Source: JBHELB01 sp041859045 (GTDB lineage Bacteria > Hydrogenedentota > Hydrogenedentia > Hydrogenedentales > SLHB01). Taken from it: a DNA stretch of 64,000 nucleotides. The stretch's first letter is position 1, and each line of letters begins with the position of its first letter. This document shows, in pieces, positions 51,402-60,654 of the stretch. The position numbers were made by a program, and so were the translations under genes. The notes beneath the pieces are model-generated. The model worked only from the letters and a program-made list of their open reading frames with translations. It was not told where the DNA came from and did no database searches. The stretch lies in the NCBI GenBank assembly GCA_041859045.1, contig JBHELB010000012.1, positions 1 through 64,000 on the forward strand, given 5' to 3'.

Positions 51402-51506
51402 ATGTCGGAGACCGTAGGCATAAAAACGTAAAATGCCCTAAGGGATGCGCATAGTCCCGTGGACAATATTCCGCGGGACGCGGCTCGAACTACGGAGGGA
51501 CTCTCA

Positions 51507-52694
51507 ATGGACAGCACTCAACGGGCGGAACTAAACGATCGCCACATCATGAAGACCTATGGACCGCGCTCGCTGGCGTTGGTCCGGGGCGAAGGCGCGC
51601 GCGTGTGGGATGCGGACGGCCGAGAGTACCTCGATTTTTTTGCGGGCATCGCCGTGACGAACCTGGGCCATGCGCATCCGGCGGTAACCCAGGCCATCAC
51701 CGAGCAGGCGCAAAAACTGCTGCACGTCTCGAACCTCTATTACATTGACCCGCAGATCGAGCTCGCGACGTTGTTGAGCCAGCACTGCTTTGCGCCGCGT
51801 TGGTTCTTTTCGAATTGCGGCGCCACGGCGAATGAAGCGGCGATCAAACTCGCGCGGCGGTATTGGTGGAAGAAGGGTCTGTACAAACCCACCATCATCA
51901 CCATGGACCACGGTTTTCACGGCCGCACGCTGGCCGCGATTACGGCCACGGCCCAGCCCAAATACCATCAGGGGTTCCAGCCCTTGCCCACGGGCTTTGT
52001 CTATGCGCCGTACGACGACCTCGATGCCCTCGAAGCAGCGATCACGCCGGACGTCGGCGCGATCATGCTCGAAGCGCTTCAGGGCGAGGGCGGCGTGCGC
52101 GTACCGTCGGCGGGCTACCTGCGGGGCGTGCGAGAGCTGTGCGATCGCCATCGGGTCCTCATGATTCTCGACGAAGTGCAGACCGGGTTCGGACGCACCG
52201 GTAAATTGTTCGCCTATGAACACTCGGGTATCGCGCCCGACGTGATCACGTTGGCGAAAGCCTTGGGCAATGGGGTGCCGATTGGCGCAATGGGCGCGAC
52301 GGAAGACGTCGCCACGGGTTTCGATCCCGGCATGCACGCCTCGACCTTCGGCGGCAATCCGCTGTGCTGCGCGGCGGCGTTGGCCACGGTCAAGACCCTC
52401 ACCGCGCCGGGGTTCATCGACGCGGCGGCGGCGACGGGCGCCTATTTTATGGACGGCTTGGGCGCGCTGGCCAAGCGCCGGACGCAAGTGAAAGAGGTGC
52501 GAGGGCTGGGTCTAATGATCGGCGTTGAATTGAGTACGGCGGTCGCCCCGGTAATCGCGCGGATGCTCGAAGCGGGCATCATCTGCGGTCCGGCGGGCCC
52601 GAACGTGATTCGTTTTGTGCCGCCGCTCATCGTGACGAAGAAGGAAGTGGACCAAGTGCTGTCGGCGCTCGACGCGGCGTTGGGAGAAGTTTGA
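51507..52694 (+). CDS. argD: Acetylornithine/succinyldiaminopimelate aminotransferase
   Basis: 395 residues, class III PLP aminotransferase of arginine biosynthesis. YLDFFAGIAVTNLGHAHP, FFSNCGATANEAAIKLARRY, DHGFHGRTLAAITATA, LILDEVQTGFGRTGKLFAYEH and the Lys motif VITLAKALGNGVPIGA (Schiff-base Lys) are present. The ATG at 51507 has GGAGGG upstream. The 51338-51420 hairpins lie in the gap before it. Overlaps argF by TGATG. Confidence 0.94.
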   Translation: MDSTQRAELNDRHIMKTYGPRSLALVRGEGARVWDADGREYLDFFAGIAVTNLGHAHPAVTQAITEQAQKLLHVSNLYYIDPQIELATLLSQHCFAPRWFFSNCGATANEAAIKLARRYWWKKGLYKPTIITMDHGFHGRTLAAITATAQPKYHQGFQPLPTGFVYAPYDDLDALEAAITPDVGAIMLEALQGEGGVRVPSAGYLRGVRELCDRHRVLMILDEVQTGFGRTGKLFAYEHSGIAPDVITLAKALGNGVPIGAMGATEDVATGFDPGMHASTFGGNPLCCAAALATVKTLTAPGFIDAAAATGAYFMDGLGALAKRRTQVKEVRGLGLMIGVELSTAVAPVIARMLEAGIICGPAGPNVIRFVPPLIVTKKEVDQVLSALDAALGEV

Positions 52695-53650
52695 TGTATA
52701 CCGATTTTGTGACCATGCGCGACTTGACGGGCGATGAGATCCTCGCCCTACTGGACCTCGCGGACGATCTGAAGCACCGGCAGCACAACGGGCAGTCGCA
52801 CCGTCTGCTCGAAGGCCAGTCGTTGGCCATGATCTTCGAGAAGCCGAGCCTGCGCACGCGGGTGACGTTCGAGGTGGGCATCTTCCAGCTCGGCGGCCAC
52901 GCCGTGGTGATGGAATCGAAGGAGTCGCGCTTGGGCGAACGCGAGTCGGTGCCGGACGTCGCGCGCAACCTCGACCGCTGGGTCGATGGCATCATGGCAC
53001 GTACGTTCAGTCACGAGGCGGTGGAAGATCTTGCGCGGCATGCGTCGGTGCCGGTGATCAACGCGTTGACGGATAAGCTGCATCCGTGCCAGGTGCTGGC
53101 CGATGCGCAGACCCTGCGCGAGCACAAGGGCGACGATTTCTCGAGCCTGAAAGTGGTGTTTGTGGGCGACGGCAACAACGTGTGTGCGTCGTGGTTCAAT
53201 TTCGCCGCGCGCCTGCCGCTCAATGTCACGCTCGTGTGCCCGCCGGGATACGAGGCCGATAGCGAAATCTTTGCATATGCCCGCGAACACGCGAAGGGCG
53301 AGGTGGTCATGACGCACGATCTCGAGGCGGGCCTCAAAGACGCCGACTGCATCTACACCGATGTCTGGGCGAGCATGGGTCAGGAAGAAGAGTCCGAACG
53401 GCGCAAGCGCGTCTTCGCACCGTACCAAGTGAACGCGCAGGTCATGGCGATGGCGAAGAAAGACGCCGTGTTCATGCACTGTCTGCCCGCCAAGCGCGGC
53501 CTCGAGGTCACCGACGACGTGCTCGACGGTCCGCAGTCGATCGTGTTCGACGAAGCGGAGAACCGCCTCCACGCGCAGAAGGCCGTGATGGTCACGCTCA
53601 TGCGCAAAGGCCCGGACGGCCTCTGCGCAAAGCGCCGCGCCCGGCAGTAG
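52694..53650 (+). CDS. argF: Ornithine carbamoyltransferase
   Basis: 318 residues, typical for the family. Carbamoyl-phosphate loop EKPSLRTRVTFEVG, HPCQVLADAQTL, FVGDGNNVCASW, TDVWASMGQEEE and FMHCLPAKRGLEVTDDVLDG. Catalyses ornithine plus carbamoyl phosphate to citrulline. The SLRTR variant also occurs in acetylornithine carbamoyltransferases, but DVWASMGQE and the HCLP context favour ornithine. Start overlaps argD stop by one base; an upstream TTG at 52691 is an alternative. Confidence 0.92.
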   Translation: MYTDFVTMRDLTGDEILALLDLADDLKHRQHNGQSHRLLEGQSLAMIFEKPSLRTRVTFEVGIFQLGGHAVVMESKESRLGERESVPDVARNLDRWVDGIMARTFSHEAVEDLARHASVPVINALTDKLHPCQVLADAQTLREHKGDDFSSLKVVFVGDGNNVCASWFNFAARLPLNVTLVCPPGYEADSEIFAYAREHAKGEVVMTHDLEAGLKDADCIYTDVWASMGQEEESERRKRVFAPYQVNAQVMAMAKKDAVFMHCLPAKRGLEVTDDVLDGPQSIVFDEAENRLHAQKAVMVTLMRKGPDGLCAKRRARQ

Positions 53651-53656
53651 TCGGGC

Positions 53657-55378
53657 TCACCCTTCTTCGTGCCGCAAGATTTCGCGCATGCGGATTTCGC
53701 GCGCCTGAAGGTATTCGCCCATGGGCTTGAGGCTCATCGCGTACCCCCCTGCCGTCAGCGCGAGAAACACCAGGGCGAGCAGCAGTCCGACGGGAAAAGA
53801 CTGGAAACTCAGGGCCAAATCCGCGAAGTACACGATGAACAGCGACGCAAAGACCAAGGGCAGCGTCGCGACACGAATCAGGAACGCCCAAAACATGTTC
53901 GTGCCCCCCGCGGAATTCGCGCGAAGATTGTCGCGGTTCAGCGGAATCGGCAAATAGATCGACTGCACGTTACCGGCAGTGCAGGCCAATAGACAGGTCT
54001 GCATGGACAGGACCAGCGCTGTCACGAAGAAAATGGGCCGGACCTCGCCCATAAATGCAATCGCGACCGCCAATCCCAGAAACAGCAACACGCCCAATGG
54101 ACCGAGGACGAGGTTGCGGGCGGCGAGGTATTTCCAGCGCGGCGCGGGCAGCAACATCAACGCCTGAAACCCTCGACCATCCAAGCCGAAGGTGTTGTTC
54201 AGCAGACTGCTCGAGAACAGGGTGGAGAGCCCAGCCGCCGCCAAGAGCGCAAGGTCGTGATTTTTGGAGGAAATATCGAGGACGTTCTGCTTCCAGAAGA
54301 AGAAGAACACAAACACGGCCGAGAAGACATACTGCATAAAGATCTGCATTCTGATTTGCGGATGACGGAAATAGAGCAGCGCCGTGGAGAAAACCAAGGC
54401 CTGCAAGTCATCGCTCAGAAACGGCAGCGTGGCGGCCGTGCGGATGCTCTTTGCACGCACAGACGTGACCGCCTTCTGTGGCGCCACTTTGCGAAGCTTC
54501 CCCCCCACTCCGCGGTAATGACGCAGCGTCGTGCGTAGCGCAAGGCCATAGCCGACCGCACCCACGCCCAGCATCCCCAGGCCGAAAAGCCCGGCAGCCC
54601 CGTAGCGATGCTCGGCAACCGCCTGCGCGCCAAGCGCCATCCACCCCGGCGGCAACGCTAGGTTTACGCGGCGGAATGTCGTTTCGATGGTGTGTGGCGA
54701 GGGTCCTTGATGGGAGACCTGTTCCGAGGACGCGTTATGTCTATTATTGTGAAAGAAGACGTTCTGGGCGATCATAGGGCCTTGCGATAGCAGAACGATG
54801 CACAAGGTGGCCACGCTGATAATCACCCGGCGACGCCGCTTGTTCTCGAACATGACGGCGATCCACCCACGCACGTGATAGCACCACGCCTCGAGCATCA
54901 GCAGAAAGATCACGGTTAAGGGAATGATGAGCAGCATGCGCGGTCCCTGGCTAATCGCGAGCCCGAGACTGAATCCGGTTGCGACGGAAAGGACCAGGCC
55001 GTTTCCAGGCGCCATGCACGCGGCGAGAAAGTTGAGTGCAAACACCGCGCGTAGCGATACGGGAAGATGAAGCAGCTTGCGCAGGTCGATACCGGCACCG
55101 CGGGAAATCTCGGTGAGTAGCGCTGACGCCCAGAAGATGAGTATGGCGAAAATGGCGGCATCGAAACCGAGCACGAGTGCCATACCGTCGAGTTTGCCCC
55201 GCTCAAGAAAAAATCCTAGCGAGAAAGAACCGATACTGGCGCCCAGTACGGACAATACGCCAAAGAGCACATACACCGTGCGCACGACCAAGGCCGCCCG
55301 CGCAGAGGTCGAGCGCGTCCATATGCGCCAAAGGATCGTCAGGCGCAGCCAGATCAGGGCGAGGAGTTGGTCACGCAT
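53657..55378 (-). CDS. ABC transporter permease (ABC-2 type)
   Basis: 573 residues with about ten or more membrane helices, first at VVRTVYVLFGVLSVLG. A soluble basic segment lies between helices (LRKVAPQKAVTSVRAKSIRTAA). The ATG at 55378 overlaps the ATPase stop by eight bases, so the two are coupled. The product resembles large ABC-2 exporter permeases; cargo unknown. Its 3' end lies six bases from convergent argF. Confidence 0.8.
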   Translation of the reverse strand: MRDQLLALIWLRLTILWRIWTRSTSARAALVVRTVYVLFGVLSVLGASIGSFSLGFFLERGKLDGMALVLGFDAAIFAILIFWASALLTEISRGAGIDLRKLLHLPVSLRAVFALNFLAACMAPGNGLVLSVATGFSLGLAISQGPRMLLIIPLTVIFLLMLEAWCYHVRGWIAVMFENKRRRRVIISVATLCIVLLSQGPMIAQNVFFHNNRHNASSEQVSHQGPSPHTIETTFRRVNLALPPGWMALGAQAVAEHRYGAAGLFGLGMLGVGAVGYGLALRTTLRHYRGVGGKLRKVAPQKAVTSVRAKSIRTAATLPFLSDDLQALVFSTALLYFRHPQIRMQIFMQYVFSAVFVFFFFWKQNVLDISSKNHDLALLAAAGLSTLFSSSLLNNTFGLDGRGFQALMLLPAPRWKYLAARNLVLGPLGVLLFLGLAVAIAFMGEVRPIFFVTALVLSMQTCLLACTAGNVQSIYLPIPLNRDNLRANSAGGTNMFWAFLIRVATLPLVFASLFIVYFADLALSFQSFPVGLLLALVFLALTAGGYAMSLKPMGEYLQAREIRMREILRHEEG

Positions 55379-56147
55379 CTGCGGCGCTCCCCAGCCAGGA
55401 GAGGGCGACCTCCGAATAACCGGTCTCGCCGACGGCCTGAACGAACAGGTCCTCGAGGGAAAGTCCCTGGGCGAGGTTGCCCATCTCACCCTGCACGACG
55501 AGTTTGCCCTTGTGGATGATGCCGACGTGCGTGCACAGGCGTTCGACGATCTCGAGGACATGTGACGTGATGAAAACCGTCGCGCCACGCTTCACCATTT
55601 GCTCGAGCGCGGCGCGGATCGTGCGCGCGGCAATGGGGTCGACGCCCTCGAAGGGTTCGTCCAAGAAGAGCAACGCCGGATCGTGAATAATCGCGGCGGC
55701 CAGGGCGAGTTTCTTGCGCATCCCGTGCGAAAAATCGAGGATATACGTCTTGTCTGTGTCCGATAGGCCCAGCATTTCGAGCAATTCCTCGCGGCGCGTC
55801 TCGATCTGCGCCTTGGGCAAGCGGTACATCCGGCCGATAAACGTCAGGTACTCGCGCGCGGTCAGGCTGTCGTAGAGGCAAAGGTCTTCGGGCACGACGC
55901 CGATGCGTTGTTTGACGACGAGCGGTTCCGCAAAGAAGTCGTGACCAAGCACACGCGCCTTGCCCGCGCTTGGTGCGATGAGGCCGGTGAGGATTTTGAT
56001 GGTCGTTGATTTGCCCGCGCCATTGGGTCCGAGGAAGCCGTACACACTGCCCGTCGGCACGCACAGGTCAATGCGGTCTACCGCGGTGAACGTGCCAAAC
56101 ACCTTACTCAACTGTCCCGTCTCGATGCACCAGCCGTTCTGCGACAT
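55371..56147 (-). CDS. ABC transporter ATP-binding protein
   Basis: 258 residues. Walker A GPNGAGKST, Q-loop VVPEDLCLYDSLTAREYL, signature LDFSHGMRKKLALAAA (FSHGM in place of LSGGQ), Walker B ALLFLDEPFEGVDP and H-loop FITSHVLEIVERL. DrrA/NatA-type exporter ATPase. The signature differs from canonical but is common in this subfamily. First gene of the two-gene exporter. Confidence 0.93.
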   Translation of the reverse strand: MSQNGWCIETGQLSKVFGTFTAVDRIDLCVPTGSVYGFLGPNGAGKSTTIKILTGLIAPSAGKARVLGHDFFAEPLVVKQRIGVVPEDLCLYDSLTAREYLTFIGRMYRLPKAQIETRREELLEMLGLSDTDKTYILDFSHGMRKKLALAAAIIHDPALLFLDEPFEGVDPIAARTIRAALEQMVKRGATVFITSHVLEIVERLCTHVGIIHKGKLVVQGEMGNLAQGLSLEDLFVQAVGETGYSEVALSWLGSAADA

Positions 56148-56218
56148 AGAGAATTCCCCGCTCTTCCCCAGTGGACTATGCCGCAGTGTAGCACAGAGTA
56201 GATGGACAACGGCACCGG

Positions 56219-57292
56219 CTACTTTCGTTCGAAGGTCACGATCCCCTGCCCCAACTGCACCATCGCGTCGGAAGAGAGAAACGCCGCGGCATCGCGGTTC
56301 TCTTTGAGGTATGCATCGAAAAACGCCGTGCTCGCCGCGAGCACGCAGGCGTAGATGTGTTCGGGGTCCGTGCCGATGGAGTTCAGCGCGAGTGTGCGCT
56401 TGAACAGGGCGCGCTCCACCCGCCCGCGCAACGGCCCCACGAAGGCTTCGGGATCGGACGCGCCCGGGCCGAGGTACGACAGGTGATGCGCGCCTTTAAG
56501 GTAGACCATGTATTTGTTCCCTGGTGGAGAGAAAAGATACGGTTCGAGCCGCCAGGTGCCCTCGAGCAACGGCCGGCCCGGATCGCGCGTGCCCGACATC
56601 ACCATCAAGGGCAGGTCCATCTCTTTCCATGAGTCCTCTTCGAGTCCCCACTGATCGCGTCCTGGCCCTGACAACACCAGCGCCGCTTTGAAGCGCGGAT
56701 CTCGCAGGCGTTGCGCGTCGCCGTTCGGGTACAGAATCGTGCCCGCCGCGAGCAATGCCGTATAGCCGCCGAACGAATGTCCCGCCACCGCGCATCGCTC
56801 AGGATCTATCTTGTCCGTGAGTTCGGGCAACGCATCGGCAATCGCGTCCAGCCCATCCAACACCGCGCTCAGATCGCGAACGCGATCGGCCCACGCGTCC
56901 GGCCCCAACTCATCCGCCCTCCGGAACTCCTCCACGGCGCGGCCGAGATCAAACGCGCCGCGCGGCGCACGATCCGCCAGGTGTGTGGGATGAATCACGA
57001 CGTAGCCGTGGCTGGCCCAATGAATCCCAAGCCCCGGGGCGTAGTCCTTCGAGCCGCCGACGCCATGAGAGAACACGATCACCGGAAACGGGCCCGGCGC
57101 GTCGGGATAGTAAATCTTCACCGGCACGGCACGCCCACGCTGCGGGTCGTCCACATCCCACTCGTTCACAATGCCGACTTCGTACAGCCCCAGCGCGCCG
57201 GAATACGTCGCGTCCGCGCGAGCCAGCGGACTTAACACTGCACAGAGCGCAAACGCTGCGAGCAAAACAGACAGGAAGTGTGACGGTCGCAT
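56219..57292 (-). CDS. Secreted alpha/beta hydrolase (PAF-acetylhydrolase/dienelactone-hydrolase-like)
   Basis: 357 residues. Signal peptide SVLLAAFALCAVLSPLARA. VIVFSHGVGGSKDYAPGLG oxyanion region, nucleophile elbow AVAGHSFGGYTALLAAG, then VMSGTRDPGRPLLE and the late GAHHLSYLG His. Probably an esterase in the periplasm or outside; substrate unknown. Confidence 0.85.
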   Translation of the reverse strand: MRPSHFLSVLLAAFALCAVLSPLARADATYSGALGLYEVGIVNEWDVDDPQRGRAVPVKIYYPDAPGPFPVIVFSHGVGGSKDYAPGLGIHWASHGYVVIHPTHLADRAPRGAFDLGRAVEEFRRADELGPDAWADRVRDLSAVLDGLDAIADALPELTDKIDPERCAVAGHSFGGYTALLAAGTILYPNGDAQRLRDPRFKAALVLSGPGRDQWGLEEDSWKEMDLPLMVMSGTRDPGRPLLEGTWRLEPYLFSPPGNKYMVYLKGAHHLSYLGPGASDPEAFVGPLRGRVERALFKRTLALNSIGTDPEHIYACVLAASTAFFDAYLKENRDAAAFLSSDAMVQLGQGIVTFERK

Positions 57293-57460
57293 GGTGGAAT
57301 TCCTTTTTACTACATGTAGCTATCATACCCCACGCGACGCGAAACGTTGCGCTCCTCGTCAAACTAAAAAAGAAAACTTTGGGAGACGAAAGTCTTCTCC
57401 TGCAACCGACGGAAATGCGCTGCTGAAGAACGAATATCCAAGTTATTGTGCTTCGAGGGG

Positions 57461-57489
57461 TTGACAAGCGCACAGTAGACCGGTACACT
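57461..57489 (+). promoter_or_regulatory. Near-consensus sigma-70 promoter for the 39-residue protein
   Basis: Perfect TTGACA (57461-57466), 17-base spacer, TACACT (57484-57489). Upstream, 57293-57460 holds no gene. This is the best -35/-10 pair I found in the window. Confidence 0.75.
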
Positions 57490-57496
57490 ATCATCA

Positions 57497-57537
57497 GCGT
57501 GCGAAGCCGCACGCGACTCGTCGGCCGTATCGGCGAG
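57497..57537 (+). promoter_or_regulatory. Structured 5' leader of the 39-residue protein
   Basis: Two consecutive hairpins follow the likely start of transcription: GCGTGC/GCACGC (57497-57502 with 57509-57514, loop of six) and CTCGTCG/CGGCGAG (57517-57523 with 57531-57537, one G-T, loop of seven). They end about 48 bases before the start codon. Confidence 0.5.
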
Positions 57538-57585
57538 GCGGAAGTTTGGTAAAGTGGCAACACGTAACGAGAAGGGGAAGCTGAC

Positions 57586-57705
57586 ATGGAAAAGGGTTGG
57601 GACAACATCTTCGATCCGACTACGTGGGAATTCTGGGTAGCGTCGCTGTTCATTTGGTTCATCACCATCCCCGGCGCGATCCTGAAGTGGATCGGCGTCT
57701 TCTAA
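57586..57705 (+). CDS. 39-residue single-span membrane protein
   Basis: Encodes a product beginning MEKGWDNIFDPTTWE, continuing with a hydrophobic helix rich in Trp and Phe (residues about 15-34, WEFWVASLFIWFITIPGAIL) and ending KWIGVF. GAAGGGGAAG provides a ribosome-binding site. A near-consensus promoter, a structured leader and its own terminator frame it, so it is very likely a real, independently expressed gene. I recognise no family. Possibilities include a small regulator of a membrane complex or a type I toxin; the neighbouring znu operon may be coincidental. Confidence 0.75.
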   Translation: MEKGWDNIFDPTTWEFWVASLFIWFITIPGAILKWIGVF

Positions 57706-57734
57706 ATCGGAAGACGAATTTCTGACGTTATTGG

Positions 57735-57768
57735 GACGCGGGATCGTAAGGTCCCGCGTCTCTGTTTT
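57735..57768 (+). terminator. Rho-independent terminator after the 39-residue gene
   Basis: GACGCGGGA (57735-57743) pairs perfectly with TCCCGCGTC (57752-57760), eight-base loop, then TCTGTTTT. Confidence 0.85.
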
Positions 57769-57812
57769 GTTGGAGAAGGCGGAAATATTCCTATTCCCCG
57801 GAGGACGGACCC

Positions 57813-58691
57813 ATGATCCGGTGCTGCGTCGTGGTGCTGTTGAGTCTCGTTGCGAGTTCGGCGTATGCCGAACTGCACGTTGTGGCGACGGTTCAGCCCT
57901 TGGCCGAGATCGTGCGCGGCGTCGCCGGAAACCGGGCCGCAGTGCAACGCATGTTGCCGCCGGGCGTCTCCCCACATACTTATTCCCCAAAGCCCAGCGA
58001 CATGAAGGCCGTCGACGCCGCACAGGTAGTATTCTGGGTAGGCGCGGGGGTGGACGACTGGGCGGCCAAACTGCCGCATTCACGAAAAATTTCGCTTTTC
58101 GAATTACTTCCTCAATCGCTTCGCGTTCGCGGCGAAGCGCATCATGATCACGAGGAACATGGCGAGGAACCACATGAGGAAACCGCATGGGACGCCCACT
58201 TCTGGATGGACCCTCAAGCGGTGAAAGCGGTGTTACCGGGGCTCGTCAAGGCATTGAGCGACCTTGATGCTGCCGGGCGCGGGGAATATGAGAGCAACGC
58301 CGCCCGGTTCTCTGCGGAACTGGATGCGCTGGACGCCGAACTGGCGGCGCTCTTGTCTCCAATCAAAGGAAAGACGGTGGTCTCGTTTCACCCCTCGATG
58401 CTCTACCTGATCAAGCGCTACGGACTCGTGGATGGCGGCAGTATTGAGCCGTTCCCCGGCAAGGAACCGACACCGCAATATCTCAAGGCGCTGCAGGAAC
58501 GTCTGCGGAGCACAGGAACGAAGGCGATTTTCACCGAGCCGACGTTGCCGCCGGGGCCGGGGCGTGTGTTGGCGGAAGCCGCCGGGGTCAAACTGTCAGA
58601 ACTGGACGGCATGGGCGGTCAGCCGGGCCGCGAGACCTTACGGGAGATTCTGCTCTACAATGCCCGGCAATTGGCTGAGGCGCTGCAATGA
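57813..58691 (+). CDS. znuA: Zinc ABC transporter substrate-binding protein
   Basis: 292 residues. Signal peptide CVVVLLSLVASSAYA. Cluster A-I fold: HVVATVQPLAEIVRGVAG, zinc His55 in GVSPHTYSPKPSDM, His129 in AWDAHFWMDP, and VVSFHPSMLYLIKRYG. A His/Glu-rich loop at 109-123 (EAHHDHEEHGEEPHE) is typical of ZnuA and argues for zinc rather than manganese. GGAGGAC precedes the ATG. GGAA-ATA-TTCC at 57781-57791 is a short palindrome near the start; I cannot assign it to Zur. Confidence 0.93.
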   Translation: MIRCCVVVLLSLVASSAYAELHVVATVQPLAEIVRGVAGNRAAVQRMLPPGVSPHTYSPKPSDMKAVDAAQVVFWVGAGVDDWAAKLPHSRKISLFELLPQSLRVRGEAHHDHEEHGEEPHEETAWDAHFWMDPQAVKAVLPGLVKALSDLDAAGRGEYESNAARFSAELDALDAELAALLSPIKGKTVVSFHPSMLYLIKRYGLVDGGSIEPFPGKEPTPQYLKALQERLRSTGTKAIFTEPTLPPGPGRVLAEAAGVKLSELDGMGGQPGRETLREILLYNARQLAEALQ

Positions 58692-59446
58692 ATCCCGCCG
58701 CTATCGAGACAGAAGGCCTGCGCGTCCGCGTCGGCGCCACGCTGGCGCTCGACGATCTGAACGTGTCTGTGCCGCCGGGAACGTTTACCGCAGTGATTGG
58801 ACCGAACGGCGCGGGAAAATCCACGTTGCTTCGAGCGCTGCTCGGTTTGCTGACGCCAGAGGCTGGGCGGATTCGGCTGTTTGGAGAGCCGCTCGCCCAC
58901 GCGCCGGCGGAATGGCTGGGCTACGTTCCCCAATTCAAGACCCATGACCTCACCTTTCCTGCGCGCGCGGTGGATCTTGTGGTATCGGGACTGCGGCGGA
59001 GCTGGCCGTGGCGTGCATCTCGTGGCGAGCGCGCAAAGGCGGAGGCCGCACTCGCACGGGCGGGCGCAGGACACCTGGCGGACCGATTGCTTCCTGGCCT
59101 ATCGGGCGGCGAGCTGCAACGCGTCCATCTGGCGCGGGCGCTGGTGCGTCAGCCACGACTGGTGTTACTCGACGAGCCCAACGCGGGCATGGACGCCAGC
59201 GCGGAAGCGGACATGTACCATGTACTCGAGGCGTATCCCGCGCAAACCGGCGCAACGGTGGTCATGGTGACGCACGACTGGGAAGGCGCGCGGTACCACG
59301 CCAGCCACGTGCTGTTGCTGCACCGTCAACTCATCGCGTTTGGTCCACCGGCCGACGTGCTCGAGGAGCGGCGGCTGAGTCAGGCCTTCGGCCATGCGCT
59401 GCCGGGACATGCCGCGCTTCCCCCAGGAGGGCACCCCAATGCTTGA
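58688..59446 (+). CDS. znuC: Zinc ABC transporter ATP-binding protein
   Basis: 252 residues. Walker A GPNGAGKST, Q-loop YVPQFKTHDLTFP, signature LSGGELQRV, Walker B LVLLDEPNAGMD, H-loop VMVTHDW. Overlaps znuA by ATGA and znuB by eight bases. Confidence 0.94.
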   Translation: MNPAAIETEGLRVRVGATLALDDLNVSVPPGTFTAVIGPNGAGKSTLLRALLGLLTPEAGRIRLFGEPLAHAPAEWLGYVPQFKTHDLTFPARAVDLVVSGLRRSWPWRASRGERAKAEAALARAGAGHLADRLLPGLSGGELQRVHLARALVRQPRLVLLDEPNAGMDASAEADMYHVLEAYPAQTGATVVMVTHDWEGARYHASHVLLLHRQLIAFGPPADVLEERRLSQAFGHALPGHAALPPGGHPNA

Positions 59447-60242
59447 GGTCATGAGCCTACCCTTCATGCAGCGCGCGCTGGTCGCGGGGTTATTGGTGGG
59501 GGGCTTGGCGGGGTTCTACGGTGTCTTCGTCACGCAGCGTGGGTTGAGCTTCATGGGCGACGGCCTTGCGCACGCCGCGTTTGGCGGCGCGGCGCTGGGG
59601 ATACTCCTTGGCGTGGCGCCGTTGTGGGTGGCGGCGGCGTGGGCAATGGTGACGGCCCTGGCGATCGTCTGGGTGCAACATCAGGGGCGTCTGCGCGGCG
59701 ACGCGGCCATTGGCATATTCTTTGCCGTGTCGATGTCGCTCGGCGTCGTGTTTTTGTCGAAGACCGAGTCGTTCACCGGCGATGCGTTCAACTACCTGTT
59801 CGGTTCGATCCTGTTTGTGACGTGGAGCGACGTGGCGGTGGGTGCCGTGTTACTGGCAGTGTCCTTGCTTCTGCTGCCGTTGTGGGGGCGCTGGGCCTAT
59901 GCCACGTTCGACCGCGAACTTGCGCAGGCCGATCGGCTCAATGTCAATCGTTTGGACTACGTGCTCGCCCTCTGTGTTGCGGCGACGGTCGTCGTATCCG
60001 TGAAAATCGCCGGCATTGTGTTGGTATCGGCGTTCCTGATCATTCCCCCGGCGACGGCCCGGTTCTTGGCGCGGTCTTTCTCGGGTATGACGCTATGGTC
60101 TGTTGGCCTTGGTATGGCCAGCGCCGCCCTGGGGCTTTGGTTTTCCTATGCCCAGGACTTGCCGACGGGCCCCGCGATGGTGCTGGTGCAAGCGGCGGCG
60201 TTTGTCTGCGCGCTGACATTTAGCCAATTTCGAAAACCTTGA
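59439..60242 (+). CDS. znuB: Zinc ABC transporter permease
   Basis: 267 residues with about eight membrane helices, ABC-3 family: RALVAGLLVGGLAGFYGVFV, VTQRGLSFMGDGLAHAAFGG, VKIAGIVLVSAFLIIPPATAR. The ATG at 59439 has AGGAGG upstream, inside the znuC end. Its TGA abuts the convergent archease gene with no intervening base. Confidence 0.93.
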   Translation: MLEVMSLPFMQRALVAGLLVGGLAGFYGVFVTQRGLSFMGDGLAHAAFGGAALGILLGVAPLWVAAAWAMVTALAIVWVQHQGRLRGDAAIGIFFAVSMSLGVVFLSKTESFTGDAFNYLFGSILFVTWSDVAVGAVLLAVSLLLLPLWGRWAYATFDRELAQADRLNVNRLDYVLALCVAATVVVSVKIAGIVLVSAFLIIPPATARFLARSFSGMTLWSVGLGMASAALGLWFSYAQDLPTGPAMVLVQAAAFVCALTFSQFRKP

Positions 60243-60653
60243 CTACAGGTCGAACAACACCCGCGCTTCCCATCCCGCTTCGTCCTGGCGAATTTCGAGT
60301 CCGTGCCGCGTAGCGGCTTTTACCTCCGTCTCCCGCTCGTCGGGCGTCACCTCATACCCTTCGAGATGGAGCGTCAGGGCGCCGTCCTCGTGCAAGGTCA
60401 CTTCAAAATGGGACGCGGCAAAGTGCTGGACGTCTAGAAGGTAGATGAGTTCGCGCAGCACATGGGCGAGCGCCTCCTCCGGCGAGTCGGCGGGCGGCAG
60501 TGTAACGCGCTGCCTCAGCGCACGCTCCTTGCGCGGAACCGTCAGTGTGACGGCATAGAGCGCACGCGCCGCCGCCTCAGCCAGTTCCGCGAAGTCACGC
60601 CCTCGACACCACGCCACAACGTCGGCGGTATGCGGTTCGAGGCGGTATTCCAT
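60243..60653 (-). CDS. Archease family protein
   Basis: 136 residues. EPHTADVVAWCRGRDFAELAEAAARAL opens with the HTAD motif of archease; AHVLRELIYLLDVQHF and VKAATRHGLEIRQ are further conserved blocks. Archease helps the RtcB RNA ligase guanylylate and turn over. No rtcB lies in the window; the partner gene is a radical SAM protein one base upstream, so the pairing is unusual. Confidence 0.88.
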   Translation of the reverse strand: MEYRLEPHTADVVAWCRGRDFAELAEAAARALYAVTLTVPRKERALRQRVTLPPADSPEEALAHVLRELIYLLDVQHFAASHFEVTLHEDGALTLHLEGYEVTPDERETEVKAATRHGLEIRQDEAGWEARVLFDL

Positions 60654-60654
60654 A

